NCBI RefSeq assembly: GCF_004322775.1
Contig: NZ_CP036403.1
Span: 806,001 to 870,000, forward strand
Direction of reading: 5' to 3'
Source of the DNA: Ornithinimicrobium sufpigmenti
GTDB taxonomy: Bacteria > Actinomycetota > Actinomycetes > Actinomycetales > Dermatophilaceae
Length of the DNA: 64,000 bases
The stretch's first letter is position 1, and each line of letters begins with the position of its first letter. The notes under the pieces were generated by a model, which had not been told where the DNA came from, made no database searches, and worked only from the letters and a program-made list of their open reading frames with translations. This document shows, piece after piece, positions 1 to 11,214 of the stretch. A program made the translations under genes and the position numbers.

Positions 1-3000
1 TGCTCGTAGGTGGGGGTGCCGTCGAACCGGGCCAACGCCCAGGGGTCGGTGGCGAAGTGGCCGGGCACCCAGTCGAGGATGACCCCGACCCCGGCGCAGT
101 GCAGGCGGTCGATGAGGTAGCGCAGGCCGTCCTCGTGCCCGAACCGGCTGTCCGCGGCGAAGTACCCGGTGACGTGGTAGCCCCACGAGCCGCCGTAGGG
201 GTGCTGCATGACCGGCATGAACTCCACGTGCGTGAAGCCCAGGTCGGAGACGTAGTCCACCAGCTCGTCGGCCAGCTGCTCGTAGGACAGCCCCTGCTTC
301 CAGCTGCCCAGGTGCATCTCGTAGATGCTCATCGGGCCGTGGTGGATGTCGGTCTCCGAGCGCCGCCGCAGCCACTCGGCGTCGCCCTCGCTCCAGCGGT
401 GCCGGCTGACGGTGACCACAGAGTTGTTGAAGGGCGGCACCTCGGTGGCCCGCGCCATCGGGTCGGCCTTGGCCCGCCGTACCCCGTCCGGGCCGGTGAT
501 GTCGTACTTGTAGTGGGCGCCCTCGCGCACACCAGGCACGAACAGCTCCCACACCCCCACGGTGTCGTGCGCCCGCAGGGCGTGGGTGGTGCCGTTCCAG
601 CCGTTGAAGTCGCCGATGACGTGCACGGCCAGCGCGTTGGGTGCCCACACCGCGAAGCGGGTGCCGGTGACCGGGCCCAGCTCGTCGCGCACGGTCATCA
701 CGTGCGAGCCGAGCGCCCGCCAGAGCTCCTCGTGCCGGCCCTCGCCGATGAGGTGCAGGTCGGTCTCGCCCAGGCTGGGCGCGTGCCGGTAGGCCTCGTC
801 GACCAGCTGCGCGCCGTCCGCGCCGGCCACCTGGAGCCGGTAGGCCGGGACCTGCGGCTCGGGGATCACCGCGACCCAGATGCCGCCGGTCTCGTGCCGC
901 ATCGGGACGGTGCGGCCGTGGCCCAGCACCACCTCGACCGACTCCGCCTCCGGCTGCAGGGTGCGGATGGTGACGTGTCCCTCGTGCGGGTGGGCGCCCA
1001 GCAGCGAGTGCGGGTCGCGGTGCAGGCCGTGGACGACGTCGGTCGCCTCCTCCAGGTCGAGGGGGCGGGTATGCGGTGCAGCGGGCTCGGTCGGCCCCTC
1101 CAGCGTGCGGCGCACCACCGGGGTGCCGGCCCGGACGCCGCTGGTCGCGGCGTCCTGGTCGGAGTCGTCCCCGGGTAGGCCGTCCGGCACCAGTCGGCCG
1201 GTGACCACGTCGGGGGAGCCGATGGCGTCCCGCCAGGCCCGGTCCCGCGAGGCCGCGGGGTCGACGTCGACGACGCCCGACCAGCCGGAGGCGCTCAGGG
1301 CGCGCTGCTCGCCCGGGGTCAGGGTCCTGTCGTCGGCACCAGCCGCAGGGGTGTCGGCCGGGGTCTCGACGGTGTCCGCGGAGCGGTGACCCACCGGTGC
1401 CAGCGGCGGCAGCTCCAGGTCGAAGGCTCCGCGCGGCGGGGTGACCGGTGCGTGCGGGACCCCGCCGCTGGCCAGGCCGCGGGCGCCGGGGTGGGTCACG
1501 TCCGGCTGCACGTGCTCGACCTCGATGAGGCTGGAGCCGTAGTCGTCGTCCGGGATGCTGGCGTCGGGGGTCTCGGCCTCCTCGCCGGTGCTCTCCTCGA
1601 CAGCCACTGCAGTCTCCTCGGTGTCCTCGGTGTCCTTGGTGTGCTTGGCCTGGTCGGTGTGCCCGGTGTGCCCGGTGTGCCCGGTGTGCTCAGCCTGCTC
1701 GGCCTGCTCGGTGCGCGCGACCTCATCGGTGCTCCGGACCGGGGCTGCGGCTCCGGAGACGGTGACGGCCGGAGCTGCGTCGAGGGACGGCGCACCCTCC
1801 GGGTCGGTCACGCCCGCCAGGGGGCTGCCGGTGGCTGTCCCGGGTGTCGCGTCCTCAGACCCGACGACCTCGTGCTCGACGACCTCGTGCTCGACGACCT
1901 CGTGCTCAGGGGCCGCGTCCGCACCCGGCGCAGCCTGGTCCGCTCCCGCGACGAGGCGGTGCACCGCGGCCACGGGGATCGGGAGCCAGTCGGGGCGGTT
2001 GCGGGCCTCGTAGCTGGCCTCGTACAGCGCCTTGTCCAGCTCCAGGGCGTCCAGCACGTCCTGCTGCGCCGTGAGGTCCTCCCCGGACTCCTCGGCATAC
2101 CCCTCCAGGAAGGCGGCACGGGCCGCGCGCGCCCACCCGGCGCGCTCCCCGGTCGGGGAGACGGAGGCCGCCGCGTAGTCGAAGGAGCGCAGCATGCCCG
2201 CGACGTCCCGGAGCGCCAGGTCGGGGGCCGTCCGCTCGGGCAGGGGGCGCAGCGGCTCACCCTCGAAGTCCAGGAGCACCCAGCCCCGGTCCGGCACCTG
2301 CAGCACCTGACCCAGGTGGTAGTCGCCGTGGATGCGCTGCAGGGTCGGCAGGGGCTGCGACTCCAGGCGTGCGTAGACCGCCTCGACCTGGTCGCTGAGC
2401 CCGGCCAGCTCGGGAGCGTCGGCGTAGGCCTCCTGTGCGCGGCGGCGCATCCGGGTGACGAGCGTGCGACGGTGCTCGTCCTCGGGCTCGGTGGTCCCGA
2501 AGGCCTCGCGCAGCGCCCGGTGGACAGCCGCGGTGGCGGCACCCAGGGTGCGGGCCGCGGGGGTGAAGTCGACCTCGTCCTGGCAGGCCTCCAGGGCGGT
2601 CTGCCACGCGTCCCGCGTGTCCGGCAGGAACTCCTGGGCGAAGACCAGGTGTCCGCGGGCCTCGCCGTCCTCCGTCGACCAGCGACCCTCGACGTAGCCG
2701 ATCGGGCTCGGCACCTGGCGGGACCCGGTGGCGCTGATGGCGGCCTGGACGATCACGTCCGGGTTGTCCCCGTCGGCCAGGACGCGGAAGACCTTGATGA
2801 TGACCGGCGCGGCCTCGCGGTGCAGCTGCACCATGATCGAGGTGTTGGACTGCTCGCCCGTGAGCACCCGCGCGGTGCGCAGGGCCGGCACGGTGTCGTC
2901 GGCCGTGAGCCGGCGGGTGTGCGCCGAGGGCACGTCGGTGCCGGCATACATGTGGTGCAGCAGCACCTGGGCGAAGACCGGGTCGTGCGTGGCGTCGTAC

Positions 3001-3293
3001 ACGTAGCGGGTGCCCAGCTCGCTGTGCTCCGCCGTGCCGACCAGGCCGGCGGACATGAACTCCACCGCCTCGGCCCGGTACGACAGCGGGATCTGGTAGA
3101 CGACCTGCTCCGGACCGGACTCGTCGACGACGATGTGGACATCGAGCCCGACCTCGCCCAGCGGGTCCTCCCACCGCACGGAGCCGACCCGGCGCAGCCG
3201 CGGTGGGCCCCCGGCCGTCTTGCCGCGGAACCACCGCTGGCGCGCGACCCAGCCCGGCAGGAACTCCTCGAACGGCGGCGTCAGGGTGGACAT
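1..3293 (-). CDS. glgB: Maltokinase-GlgB fusion protein (3' end outside window)
   Basis: One frame stays open from the ATG at 3293 to the window edge, at least 1097 codons. Residues 1 to about 450 are maltokinase (Mak/Pep2, ATP plus maltose to maltose-1-phosphate), with HGDYHLGQ near residue 320 and LLDFEGEP near 340 as phosphotransferase catalytic and metal motifs. A low-complexity acidic linker (about 450-635) carries VVEHEVV and HTG repeats. From about residue 745 it is the GlgB N-terminal and CBM48 part, then the start of the GH13 barrel, with DWVPGHF as conserved region 1. The catalytic Asp/Glu/Asp lie beyond the edge. The ATG overlaps the treS stop by one base (TGATG) and has GAGGAG five bases upstream. 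GlgB branches the glucan that GlgE builds, so the fusion joins the entry and branching steps. Mak is more commonly fused to TreS in actinobacteria. Confidence 0.9.
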   Translation of the reverse strand, partial: MSTLTPPFEEFLPGWVARQRWFRGKTAGGPPRLRRVGSVRWEDPLGEVGLDVHIVVDESGPEQVVYQIPLSYRAEAVEFMSAGLVGTAEHSELGTRYVYDATHDPVFAQVLLHHMYAGTDVPSAHTRRLTADDTVPALRTARVLTGEQSNTSIMVQLHREAAPVIIKVFRVLADGDNPDVIVQAAISATGSRQVPSPIGYVEGRWSTEDGEARGHLVFAQEFLPDTRDAWQTALEACQDEVDFTPAARTLGAATAAVHRALREAFGTTEPEDEHRRTLVTRMRRRAQEAYADAPELAGLSDQVEAVYARLESQPLPTLQRIHGDYHLGQVLQVPDRGWVLLDFEGEPLRPLPERTAPDLALRDVAGMLRSFDYAAASVSPTGERAGWARAARAAFLEGYAEESGEDLTAQQDVLDALELDKALYEASYEARNRPDWLPIPVAAVHRLVAGADQAAPGADAAPEHEVVEHEVVEHEVVGSEDATPGTATGSPLAGVTDPEGAPSLDAAPAVTVSGAAAPVRSTDEVARTEQAEQAEHTGHTGHTGHTDQAKHTKDTEDTEETAVAVEESTGEEAETPDASIPDDDYGSSLIEVEHVQPDVTHPGARGLASGGVPHAPVTPPRGAFDLELPPLAPVGHRSADTVETPADTPAAGADDRTLTPGEQRALSASGWSGVVDVDPAASRDRAWRDAIGSPDVVTGRLVPDGLPGDDSDQDAATSGVRAGTPVVRRTLEGPTEPAAPHTRPLDLEEATDVVHGLHRDPHSLLGAHPHEGHVTIRTLQPEAESVEVVLGHGRTVPMRHETGGIWVAVIPEPQVPAYRLQVAGADGAQLVDEAYRHAPSLGETDLHLIGEGRHEELWRALGSHVMTVRDELGPVTGTRFAVWAPNALAVHVIGDFNGWNGTTHALRAHDTVGVWELFVPGVREGAHYKYDITGPDGVRRAKADPMARATEVPPFNNSVVTVSRHRWSEGDAEWLRRRSETDIHHGPMSIYEMHLGSWKQGLSYEQLADELVDYVSDLGFTHVEFMPVMQHPYGGSWGYHVTGYFAADSRFGHEDGLRYLIDRLHCAGVGVILDWVPGHFATDPWALARFDGTPTYE

Positions 3294-5065
3294 CAGGACT
3301 CCTCGGTGACGGCGGTGACGTCGGTGACCTCAGGTGCACCAGGGGCCGTGGCTGCGGGGACGGCCGGGGTCAGACCGAGCCAGTAGAAGCCACGGGACCC
3401 GAGGGTGAGCGTGACCGTGCCGTCGGCGGTGACGTCGACGAAGCCCTGGCCGCCGAACAGGTCCTGGACCTGGGCGCCCTTGAACTGCTCGGGCAGGACC
3501 ACGGTCGCCGCCTGCGGGCGGGAGGACAGGTTGTTGACGCACAGCACCGCGGGCACGCCCTCGCGCGGGTCGTGCTCCGCGGCCTCGGGCAGCACCCGGG
3601 CGAACGCCAGCACCGTGTCGTTGTCGGCCTCGCAGGGGACGTACTCGCCCACCCCGAAGACCTCGTGGGCCGAGCGCACGTGCAGCATCCCGCGGGTCCA
3701 GTGCAGCAGGGAGGAGCCGCTGGCCATCTGGGCCTCGACGTTGACGTTGTTGTAGTGGTAGACGAGCGAGCTGACCACGGGCAGGTAGAGCTTGCCCGGG
3801 TCCGCGGTGGAGAAGCCGGCGTTGCGGTCGGGGGTCCACTGCATGGGGGTCCGGACCGCGTCGCGGTCGCTGAGCCAGATGTTGTCGCCCATCCCGATCT
3901 CGTCGCCGTAGTACAGGCACGGAGAGCCCGGCAGGGAGAGCAGCAGCGCGTTGATGAGCTCCAGCTCGCTGCGGGAGTTGTCCAGCAGCGGAGCCAGCCG
4001 ACGACGGATGCCGATGTTGGCCCGCATCCGGGGGTCGGGGGCGTACCAGCCGTACATCGCCGCCCGCTCCTCGGCGCTGACCATCTCCAGGGTCAGCTCG
4101 TCGTGGTTGCGCAGGAAGGTGCCCCACTGCGTGCCCGCGGGGATGGGCGGGGTCTCGTCCATCACCCGGATGATCGGCTCGGCCTTCTCCTCCCGCAGCG
4201 CGTAGTACAGCCGCGGCATGACCGGGAAGTGGAAGCACATGTGACACTCGGGGGCGTCCTCGGTGCCGTAGTAGTCGACGACCTCGGCGGGCATCTGGTT
4301 GGCCTCGGCCAGCAGCACCCGGCCGGGGTACTCCGCGTCGACCATGGCCCGCAGCTCGGCGAGGAACTCGTGGGTCCGCGGCAGGTTCTCGCAGTTGGTG
4401 CCCTCCTCCTCGAAGAGGTAGGGCACCGCGTCGAGGCGGAAGCCGTCGATCCCGAGGTCCATCCAGAACCGGACGACGTCGAACATGGCCTCCTGGACGG
4501 CCGGGTTCTCGAAGTTGAGGTCGGGCTGGTGGGAGAAGAAGCGGTGCCAGAAGAACTGCCGCCGGACCGGGTCGAAGGTCCAGTTGGAGGTCTCGGTGTC
4601 GACGAAGATGATCCGGGCGTCGGCATACTTCTCGTCGGTGTCGGACCAGACGTAGAAGTCGCCGTACGGCCCCTCCGGGTCCGACCGGCTGGCCTGGAAC
4701 CAGGCGTGCTGGTCGCTGGTGTGGTTCATCACCAGGTCGGTGATGATGCGGATCCCGCGCTCGTGCGCCTGGCTGATCAGCTCGCGGAAGTCCGGCAGGG
4801 TGCCGAACTCGGGCAGGACCGCGGTGTAGTCCGCCACGTCATACCCACCGTCGCGCAGGGGGGAGGCGTAGAACGGGGGGATCCACAGGCAGTCCACCCC
4901 CAGCCACTGCAGGTAGTCGAGGCGGTTGATCAGGCCGGTGAAGTCGCCGGACCCGGACCCGTCGGAGTCGTCGAAGGCTCGGACGAGCACCTCGTAGAAG
5001 ACGGCCTTGCGGAACCAGTCAGGGTCGTGCTTGAGGCCCGGCTGGTGCAGGTTCAGCCCGCGCAT
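3293..5065 (-). CDS. treS: Maltose alpha-D-glucosyltransferase / trehalose synthase TreS
   Basis: This 590-residue cytoplasmic GH13 enzyme interconverts trehalose and maltose and so feeds maltose to the maltokinase encoded just downstream. The GH13 regions are clear: DLVMNHTSD near residue 110, nucleophile D212 in GFRLDAVPY, acid/base E254 in LLAEANQ, and D322 in [11 protein letters not shown]. The C-terminal beta domain is complete. The ATG at 5065 has a strong AAAGGAG ribosome-binding site. The gene lies 24 bases after the glgE stop and overlaps the mak-glgB start by one base, consistent with one operon and translational coupling. Unlike many actinobacterial homologues it carries no fused maltokinase; that domain is on the next gene instead. 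Confidence 0.96.
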   Translation of the reverse strand: MRGLNLHQPGLKHDPDWFRKAVFYEVLVRAFDDSDGSGSGDFTGLINRLDYLQWLGVDCLWIPPFYASPLRDGGYDVADYTAVLPEFGTLPDFRELISQAHERGIRIITDLVMNHTSDQHAWFQASRSDPEGPYGDFYVWSDTDEKYADARIIFVDTETSNWTFDPVRRQFFWHRFFSHQPDLNFENPAVQEAMFDVVRFWMDLGIDGFRLDAVPYLFEEEGTNCENLPRTHEFLAELRAMVDAEYPGRVLLAEANQMPAEVVDYYGTEDAPECHMCFHFPVMPRLYYALREEKAEPIIRVMDETPPIPAGTQWGTFLRNHDELTLEMVSAEERAAMYGWYAPDPRMRANIGIRRRLAPLLDNSRSELELINALLLSLPGSPCLYYGDEIGMGDNIWLSDRDAVRTPMQWTPDRNAGFSTADPGKLYLPVVSSLVYHYNNVNVEAQMASGSSLLHWTRGMLHVRSAHEVFGVGEYVPCEADNDTVLAFARVLPEAAEHDPREGVPAVLCVNNLSSRPQAATVVLPEQFKGAQVQDLFGGQGFVDVTADGTVTLTLGSRGFYWLGLTPAVPAATAPGAPEVTDVTAVTEES

Positions 5066-5089
5066 CGTGCTCCTTTTCTCAGGCCGTGT

Positions 5090-7177
<2,088 letters not shown>

Positions 7178-7221
7178 GCGCCCCACGCTACCCGGACCGG
7201 GCCATCCCGACCACGCGGTCG

Positions 7222-9450
7222 TCAACGCCCCGGCGGAGAGTGCTCGACCCGGCCCACCAGCACGGTGAACGAGGTGGCTCCGGTGGGGCGCACCTCGCCC
7301 TGACCCACCACCCGCTGCAGGTCGGCAGGCTGCTCCTGGCTGTCGGCCGCGGCCGGGCGTTCGCTGGTCCAGCGGACGGTCCAGTCGAGCACCCTCTCCA
7401 GGGTCGGCAGCCTCACGTCGATGCGGTCCGGCCCGGCGTGCAGCACCAGGGCCACCACCTGGGGGGTGGTGTCCGGGGCGTTGCCCGTCCCGTCGGCGTC
7501 CTGGTGGAGGGAGTCGTAGACGGCGACGACCGTGCGGCGCCAGGGGTCCTGCCAGCCCTGCTCGGTGACCTGGTGGCCGTGCTCGTCGTACCAGCGCAGC
7601 CGGCTCCGGCCGGGCACGGCGTCGTGCAGCGGGAACTCCGCCGGGCGCAGCACGGCCAGCTCACGGCGCAGCTCCGTCAGGGAGCGGGCGTCGACCAGGA
7701 CCTCTCGCTGCCAGGGCTCCAGCTGCCAGTCGACCCAGGTGAGGGGGCTGTCCTGGCAGTAGGCGTTGTTGTTGCCCTCCTGCGTGCGGCCCATCTCATC
7801 GCCCCCCAGCAGCATGGGCACGCCGGTGGAGAGCAGGACCGTGGCCAGCAGGTTGCGCACCGAGCGCTCGCGGGAGGCCCTGACCAGCGGGTCGGTGCTC
7901 GGGCCCTCGACGCCGTGGTTGAAGGACCGGTTGTCACCGTGGCCGTCCCGGTTGTCCTCGCCGTTGGCGTAGTTGTGCCGCTGCTCGTAGGCGGTGAGGT
8001 CGGCGAGGGTGAAGCCGTCGTGGCTGGCGACGTAGTTGACCGAGGCCGTCGGGCCGCGGTCGTCGTGGCCGAACAGGTCGGCCGAGCCCGCCAGCCGCGG
8101 GGCCAGGTCCCGGATGCCGTGCCCGGGTATGCCGTTCAGCTGCCGCCCGACGTCGGCGAGCCAGAAGCTGCGCACGCCGTCGCGGTAGCGGTCGTTCCAC
8201 TCGGCCATCGGCCCGGGGAACTGGCCGGTGCGCCAGCCGTGGACGCCCACGTCCCACGGCTCGGCGATGAGCTTGACCTGCGACAGCACCGGGTCGGTCT
8301 GCAGGGCGACGTGGAAGGGGTGGTCGCGGTCGTAGGCGTCGTCGCGCCCCCGGGCCAGGGCTGGCGCGAGGTCGAACCGGAAGCCGTCGACGTGGTAGCG
8401 CTCCACCCAGTGGCGCAGGGAGTCCAGGACCATGCGGGCCACCATCGGCTCGCGCAGGTCCACCGTGTTGCCGCAGCCGGTCACGTCGATGTCCCGCCCC
8501 CGCCCGTCCAGCCGGTAGTAGCTGCGGTTGTCCAGGCCACGCCAGGACAGCGTGGGTCCCTCCCCGCTGCCCTGCTCGGCGGTGTGGTTGTAGACGACGT
8601 CGAGGATGACCTCCAGCCCCGCGGCGTGCAGGGCCTGCACCGCGCCCTTGACCTCGTCCACGACGGCCTGGGGATCCTGCGCCGCCGCATACCGGGGGTG
8701 GGGGGCGAAGAAGCCGAGGGTGTTGTATCCCCAGTAGTTGCTCAGCCCCTGCCGCACCAGCCTCGGCTCGGAGGTGAAGGCGTGCACCGGTAGCAGCTCG
8801 ACGGTGGTCACCCCGAGCTCCACGAGGTGCTCGACCACCGCGGGGTGCGCCAGGCCGGCGTAGGTGCCGCGCAGCTCCGGCGGGACCTCCGGGTGGCGCA
8901 TCGTGAGCCCGCGCACGTGGGCCTCGTAGATCACGGTGTCGGTCCAGGGCACCCGGGGCAGGGTGTCGCCGGCCCAGTCGAAGCGGTCGTGGTCGACGAC
9001 CACCGAGCGCGGCACGTGGGGTGCTGAGTCGCGGTCGTCGCGCACGCCCGGGTCACCGGCGAGGTGCCCGCCGCCACGCTGACGGTCGACCCGGTGGCCG
9101 TAGACCTCGGGCACCCAGCTGACCTCACCCTCGACGGCGCCGGCGTAGGGGTCCAGCAGAAGCTTGGCCGGGTTGTGGCGGTGGCCCTGCTCCGGGGCCC
9201 AGGGGCCGTCCACCCGCAGCCCGTAACGGGTGCCCGGGAGCAGCTGCGGCACGCTGTCCCACCAGATGCCGTAGGCGTTGCGGGTCAGGGGGACCGTGGC
9301 CGCGTGCGCGCCGTCGTCGCCGAAGACCTCGACCTCCACGGCCGTGGCGTGCCGGGCCAGCACCGCCAGCTCCGGTCCGGCCTCCGTGCGGGTCAGCCCC
9401 AGGGGAGGGGGACGGTCCGTGCGGCGGCGCGGACGGCTCAGGGGTGGCAT
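7222..9450 (-). CDS. glgX: Glycogen debranching enzyme GlgX
   Basis: A 742-residue GH13_11 glycogen debranching (isoamylase-type) enzyme that hydrolyses alpha-1,6 branches. An N-terminal CBM48 domain (to about residue 150) precedes the barrel. Motifs include DVVYNHTAE, the nucleophile in GFRFDLAPAL, the acid/base Glu in KLIAEPWDVG and ASHDGFTLADL. The start is placed at the ATG at 9450, because a TAGGCT -10 element eight bases upstream (plus-strand 9459-9464) predicts a leaderless message. A longer reading from 10011 would run through the divergent YbjN gene and is not credible. This is the first gene of the glgX-glgE-treS-mak/glgB run. Confidence 0.94.
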   Translation of the reverse strand: MPPLSRPRRRTDRPPPLGLTRTEAGPELAVLARHATAVEVEVFGDDGAHAATVPLTRNAYGIWWDSVPQLLPGTRYGLRVDGPWAPEQGHRHNPAKLLLDPYAGAVEGEVSWVPEVYGHRVDRQRGGGHLAGDPGVRDDRDSAPHVPRSVVVDHDRFDWAGDTLPRVPWTDTVIYEAHVRGLTMRHPEVPPELRGTYAGLAHPAVVEHLVELGVTTVELLPVHAFTSEPRLVRQGLSNYWGYNTLGFFAPHPRYAAAQDPQAVVDEVKGAVQALHAAGLEVILDVVYNHTAEQGSGEGPTLSWRGLDNRSYYRLDGRGRDIDVTGCGNTVDLREPMVARMVLDSLRHWVERYHVDGFRFDLAPALARGRDDAYDRDHPFHVALQTDPVLSQVKLIAEPWDVGVHGWRTGQFPGPMAEWNDRYRDGVRSFWLADVGRQLNGIPGHGIRDLAPRLAGSADLFGHDDRGPTASVNYVASHDGFTLADLTAYEQRHNYANGEDNRDGHGDNRSFNHGVEGPSTDPLVRASRERSVRNLLATVLLSTGVPMLLGGDEMGRTQEGNNNAYCQDSPLTWVDWQLEPWQREVLVDARSLTELRRELAVLRPAEFPLHDAVPGRSRLRWYDEHGHQVTEQGWQDPWRRTVVAVYDSLHQDADGTGNAPDTTPQVVALVLHAGPDRIDVRLPTLERVLDWTVRWTSERPAAADSQEQPADLQRVVGQGEVRPTGATSFTVLVGRVEHSPPGR

Positions 9451-9520
9451 GGCCCCCAAGCCTAGGCGGGCGCACCGGCCGGGCTGCGCGGGCCCGACGG
9501 GGAGTCGGTACGTTGGGGGT
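9451..9520. promoter_or_regulatory. Divergent leaderless promoters of glgX and the YbjN gene
   Basis: The 70-bp gap holds two actinobacterial -10 elements. On the minus strand TAGGCT (plus 9459-9464) lies eight bases before the glgX ATG. On the plus strand TACGTT (9509-9514) lies six bases before the ATG at 9521. The spacing leaves no room for a Shine-Dalgarno site, so both messages are probably leaderless. Confidence 0.6.
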
Positions 9521-10138
9521 ATGAGCGATCCCACCGCACTCCCGAACTTTCCCCCTCCGCCGGAGGAGCATCCCCTCAGCGGGCGGGTGCTGGACGCGCT
9601 GCAGGACCTGCAGATGTCGCCCAACCTCGACCCGCAGGGCGATGTCGCCTTCGAGCTGCGCGGACAGAAGCTCTTCGTCAAGGTCATCGAGGGTGACCAG
9701 TTCGACATCATGCGCGTCTTCGGGCAGTGGCAGATTGCCGGCACCGTCCCGGACGACCTGGAGACCCGACTCAACGGCTGCAACGACGTCACCCTGGGGG
9801 TGAACCTGGTCAAGGCCGGCATCGCCAACGGCAACCTGGTCCTCGCCGTGGAGCAGATCATCGCCCGCCAGGAGCCGCCGAAGGCCAAGGTCCAGATCGC
9901 GACCGGGCTGATCCTGCAGGCGCTGCAGCTGTGGCACCGCAACGTCATCGCCAAGGCGGCCGTGGAGCGGGGCGAGGAGCCCGAGCTGCCCGCCGACGCG
10001 CCCGAGGGCACCGAGGTCGGCCCGTGGCTGTCGCTCGGGTCGCAGGGCCGGCAGGGGCAGCAGGGTCAGCAGGGTTCCGGCGGCGACGCTGCCGGTGGCC
10101 AGACCGGCCCCGGTGGGGAGCCGGAGGGCCAGGCGTGA
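9521..10138 (+). CDS. YbjN domain-containing protein
   Basis: A 205-residue soluble protein. Residues about 20-150 resemble the YbjN / type III secretion chaperone-like fold, with the VAFELRGQKLFVKVIEG and FGQWQI strands and then long helices. The C-terminal 35 residues are Gln/Gly-rich and look disordered. YbjN-family proteins lack a firm biochemical function; in E. coli overexpression affects stress and motility. The start is the ATG six bases after a TACGTT -10 element. The stop overlaps the next gene's GTG (GTGA), so the two are probably co-translated. It is divergent from glgX. Confidence 0.85.
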   Translation: MSDPTALPNFPPPPEEHPLSGRVLDALQDLQMSPNLDPQGDVAFELRGQKLFVKVIEGDQFDIMRVFGQWQIAGTVPDDLETRLNGCNDVTLGVNLVKAGIANGNLVLAVEQIIARQEPPKAKVQIATGLILQALQLWHRNVIAKAAVERGEEPELPADAPEGTEVGPWLSLGSQGRQGQQGQQGSGGDAAGGQTGPGGEPEGQA

Positions 10139-10935
10139 CCAGGACCGTGCAGACGGCCAGCGAGTTCGTCCGGGTCGAGGTGGACTCCGGCATCGCCACG
10201 ATCCGCATCGACCGGCCCAAGATGAACCCGCTGTCGATCGAGGTGCAGGACGCGCTGGCGGAGGCTGCGCGGATCGTCACGGCCGACGACCAGGTCGCTG
10301 CCGTGGTGATCTACGGCGGCGAGAAGGTCTTCGCCGCCGGGGCGGACATCAAGGAGATGCAGACGATGGGCTACACCGACATGGTGCAGCGCGCGGGCAT
10401 CATCCAGGACTGCTTCACCCAGGTCGCCCGGATCCCCAAGCCGGTCATCGCCGCGATCGAGGGGTATGCCCTGGGCGCCGGCAACGAGCTGGCCATGTGC
10501 GCCGACTTCCGGGTCGCCGCCTCCGACGCCAAGCTTGGGCAGCCGGAGATCCTGCTGGGCGTCATCCCCGGCGCCGGCGGCACCCAGCGCCTGGCCCGCC
10601 TGGTGGGCGTCAGCAAGGCCAAGGACCTCGTGTACACCGGTCGGATGATCGAGGCCGACGAGGCGCACGAGATCGGCCTGGTCGACAAGGTTGCTGAGCC
10701 GGGTGCGGCCTACGCGACCGCCGTGGAGATGGCCCAGCGCTATGTAGGCGGCCCCGCTTTCGCGCTCCGCGCCGCCAAGGAGGCCATCGACCGCGGCCTC
10801 GACGGCGACCTGGAGACCGGCCTGGCGATCGAGGCGATGCAGTTCGCCGGCGTCTTCGCCACCAAGGACCGCGAGATCGGGATGACCTCCTTCGTCCAGG
10901 ACGGGCCAGGCAAGGCGACCTTCGAGGGACGCTGA
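10135..10935 (+). CDS. Enoyl-CoA hydratase/isomerase family protein
   Basis: A 266-residue crotonase-fold enzyme, probably hydrating trans-2-enoyl-CoA in fatty-acid beta-oxidation. Visible features are the oxyanion-hole region KVFAAGADIKEM, the second oxyanion segment AIEGYALGAGNELAM, and PEILLGVIPGAGGTQRLAR, which contains the two catalytic-type glutamates (one in GNELAM's equivalent position, one in QPEI). The GTG start overlaps the YbjN stop by four bases and is preceded by GGAGGG. Substrate chain length cannot be told from sequence. The stop codon lies at the very start of the repeat array that follows. Confidence 0.92.
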   Translation: MTRTVQTASEFVRVEVDSGIATIRIDRPKMNPLSIEVQDALAEAARIVTADDQVAAVVIYGGEKVFAAGADIKEMQTMGYTDMVQRAGIIQDCFTQVARIPKPVIAAIEGYALGAGNELAMCADFRVAASDAKLGQPEILLGVIPGAGGTQRLARLVGVSKAKDLVYTGRMIEADEAHEIGLVDKVAEPGAAYATAVEMAQRYVGGPAFALRAAKEAIDRGLDGDLETGLAIEAMQFAGVFATKDREIGMTSFVQDGPGKATFEGR

Positions 10936-11150
10936 CAGGACACGCGATAAGTCCGCACAGGACACGCGATAAGGCCCGACAGGACACGCGATAAGGGCCC
11001 CACAGGACACGCCAGAAGTCGCAAGAGAGCACGCGAGACGGGCCATGCCACCGGGCACGGCCCGTCTTGCGTGTTCAGTCAGGGCTTTCGGCGTGTTCTG
11101 TCGAGCCCTTTGCCGTGTTCTGTGGGGCCTTTTGGCGTGTGCTGTCGCAG
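10935..11150. repeat. Inverted array of 22-bp repeats (5 forward, 4 reverse)
   Basis: Four direct copies of a unit starting ACAGGACACGCGATAAG begin at 10935, 10957, 10979 and 11002, and a degenerate fifth at 11024. After a central hairpin, four copies run in the opposite orientation (11059-11150), recognisable by GCGTGTTCTGTC and GCGTGTGCTGTC. The shared core is ACAG-N-ACACGC followed by A-rich and GG-CC ends. The element fills almost the whole gap between two plus-strand genes, and no CRISPR-type spacers are present. It probably acts as a bidirectional folded transcript end or belongs to a REP-like family, but this is inference. Confidence 0.85.
11030..11073. terminator. Long hairpin at the centre of the repeat array
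   Basis: AGACGGGCC (11036-11044) pairs with GGCCCGTCT (11059-11067). TGCC pairs with GGCA across a four-base loop, with one A/C mismatch between the two blocks, and CACGCG pairs with TGCGTG outside. The stem is about 19 bp. There is no clear T-tract, as is usual for actinobacterial terminators. Confidence 0.6.
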
Positions 11151-11178
11151 GGGGCGGCTAGGTGGTGAGGGCGGCTAG

Positions 11179-11214
11179 TTGACGTGGCTGACTAGTCTGC
11201 AATACGATCTAGTC
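11179..11214 (+). promoter_or_regulatory. PadR gene promoter with overlapping palindrome
   Basis: TTGACG (11179-11184), an 18-bp spacer and TACGAT (11203-11208) form a good sigma-70 type promoter, with the ATG six bases after the -10 element. GACTAG (11190-11195) and CTAGTC (11209-11214) form an inverted repeat straddling the -10. This is a likely autoregulatory operator for the PadR-family product; the regulator assignment is inference. Confidence 0.6.

Noticed and set aside
10935..11150. Possible CRISPR array
   Set aside because: Units are contiguous with no unique spacers, repeats invert midway, and no cas genes are present.
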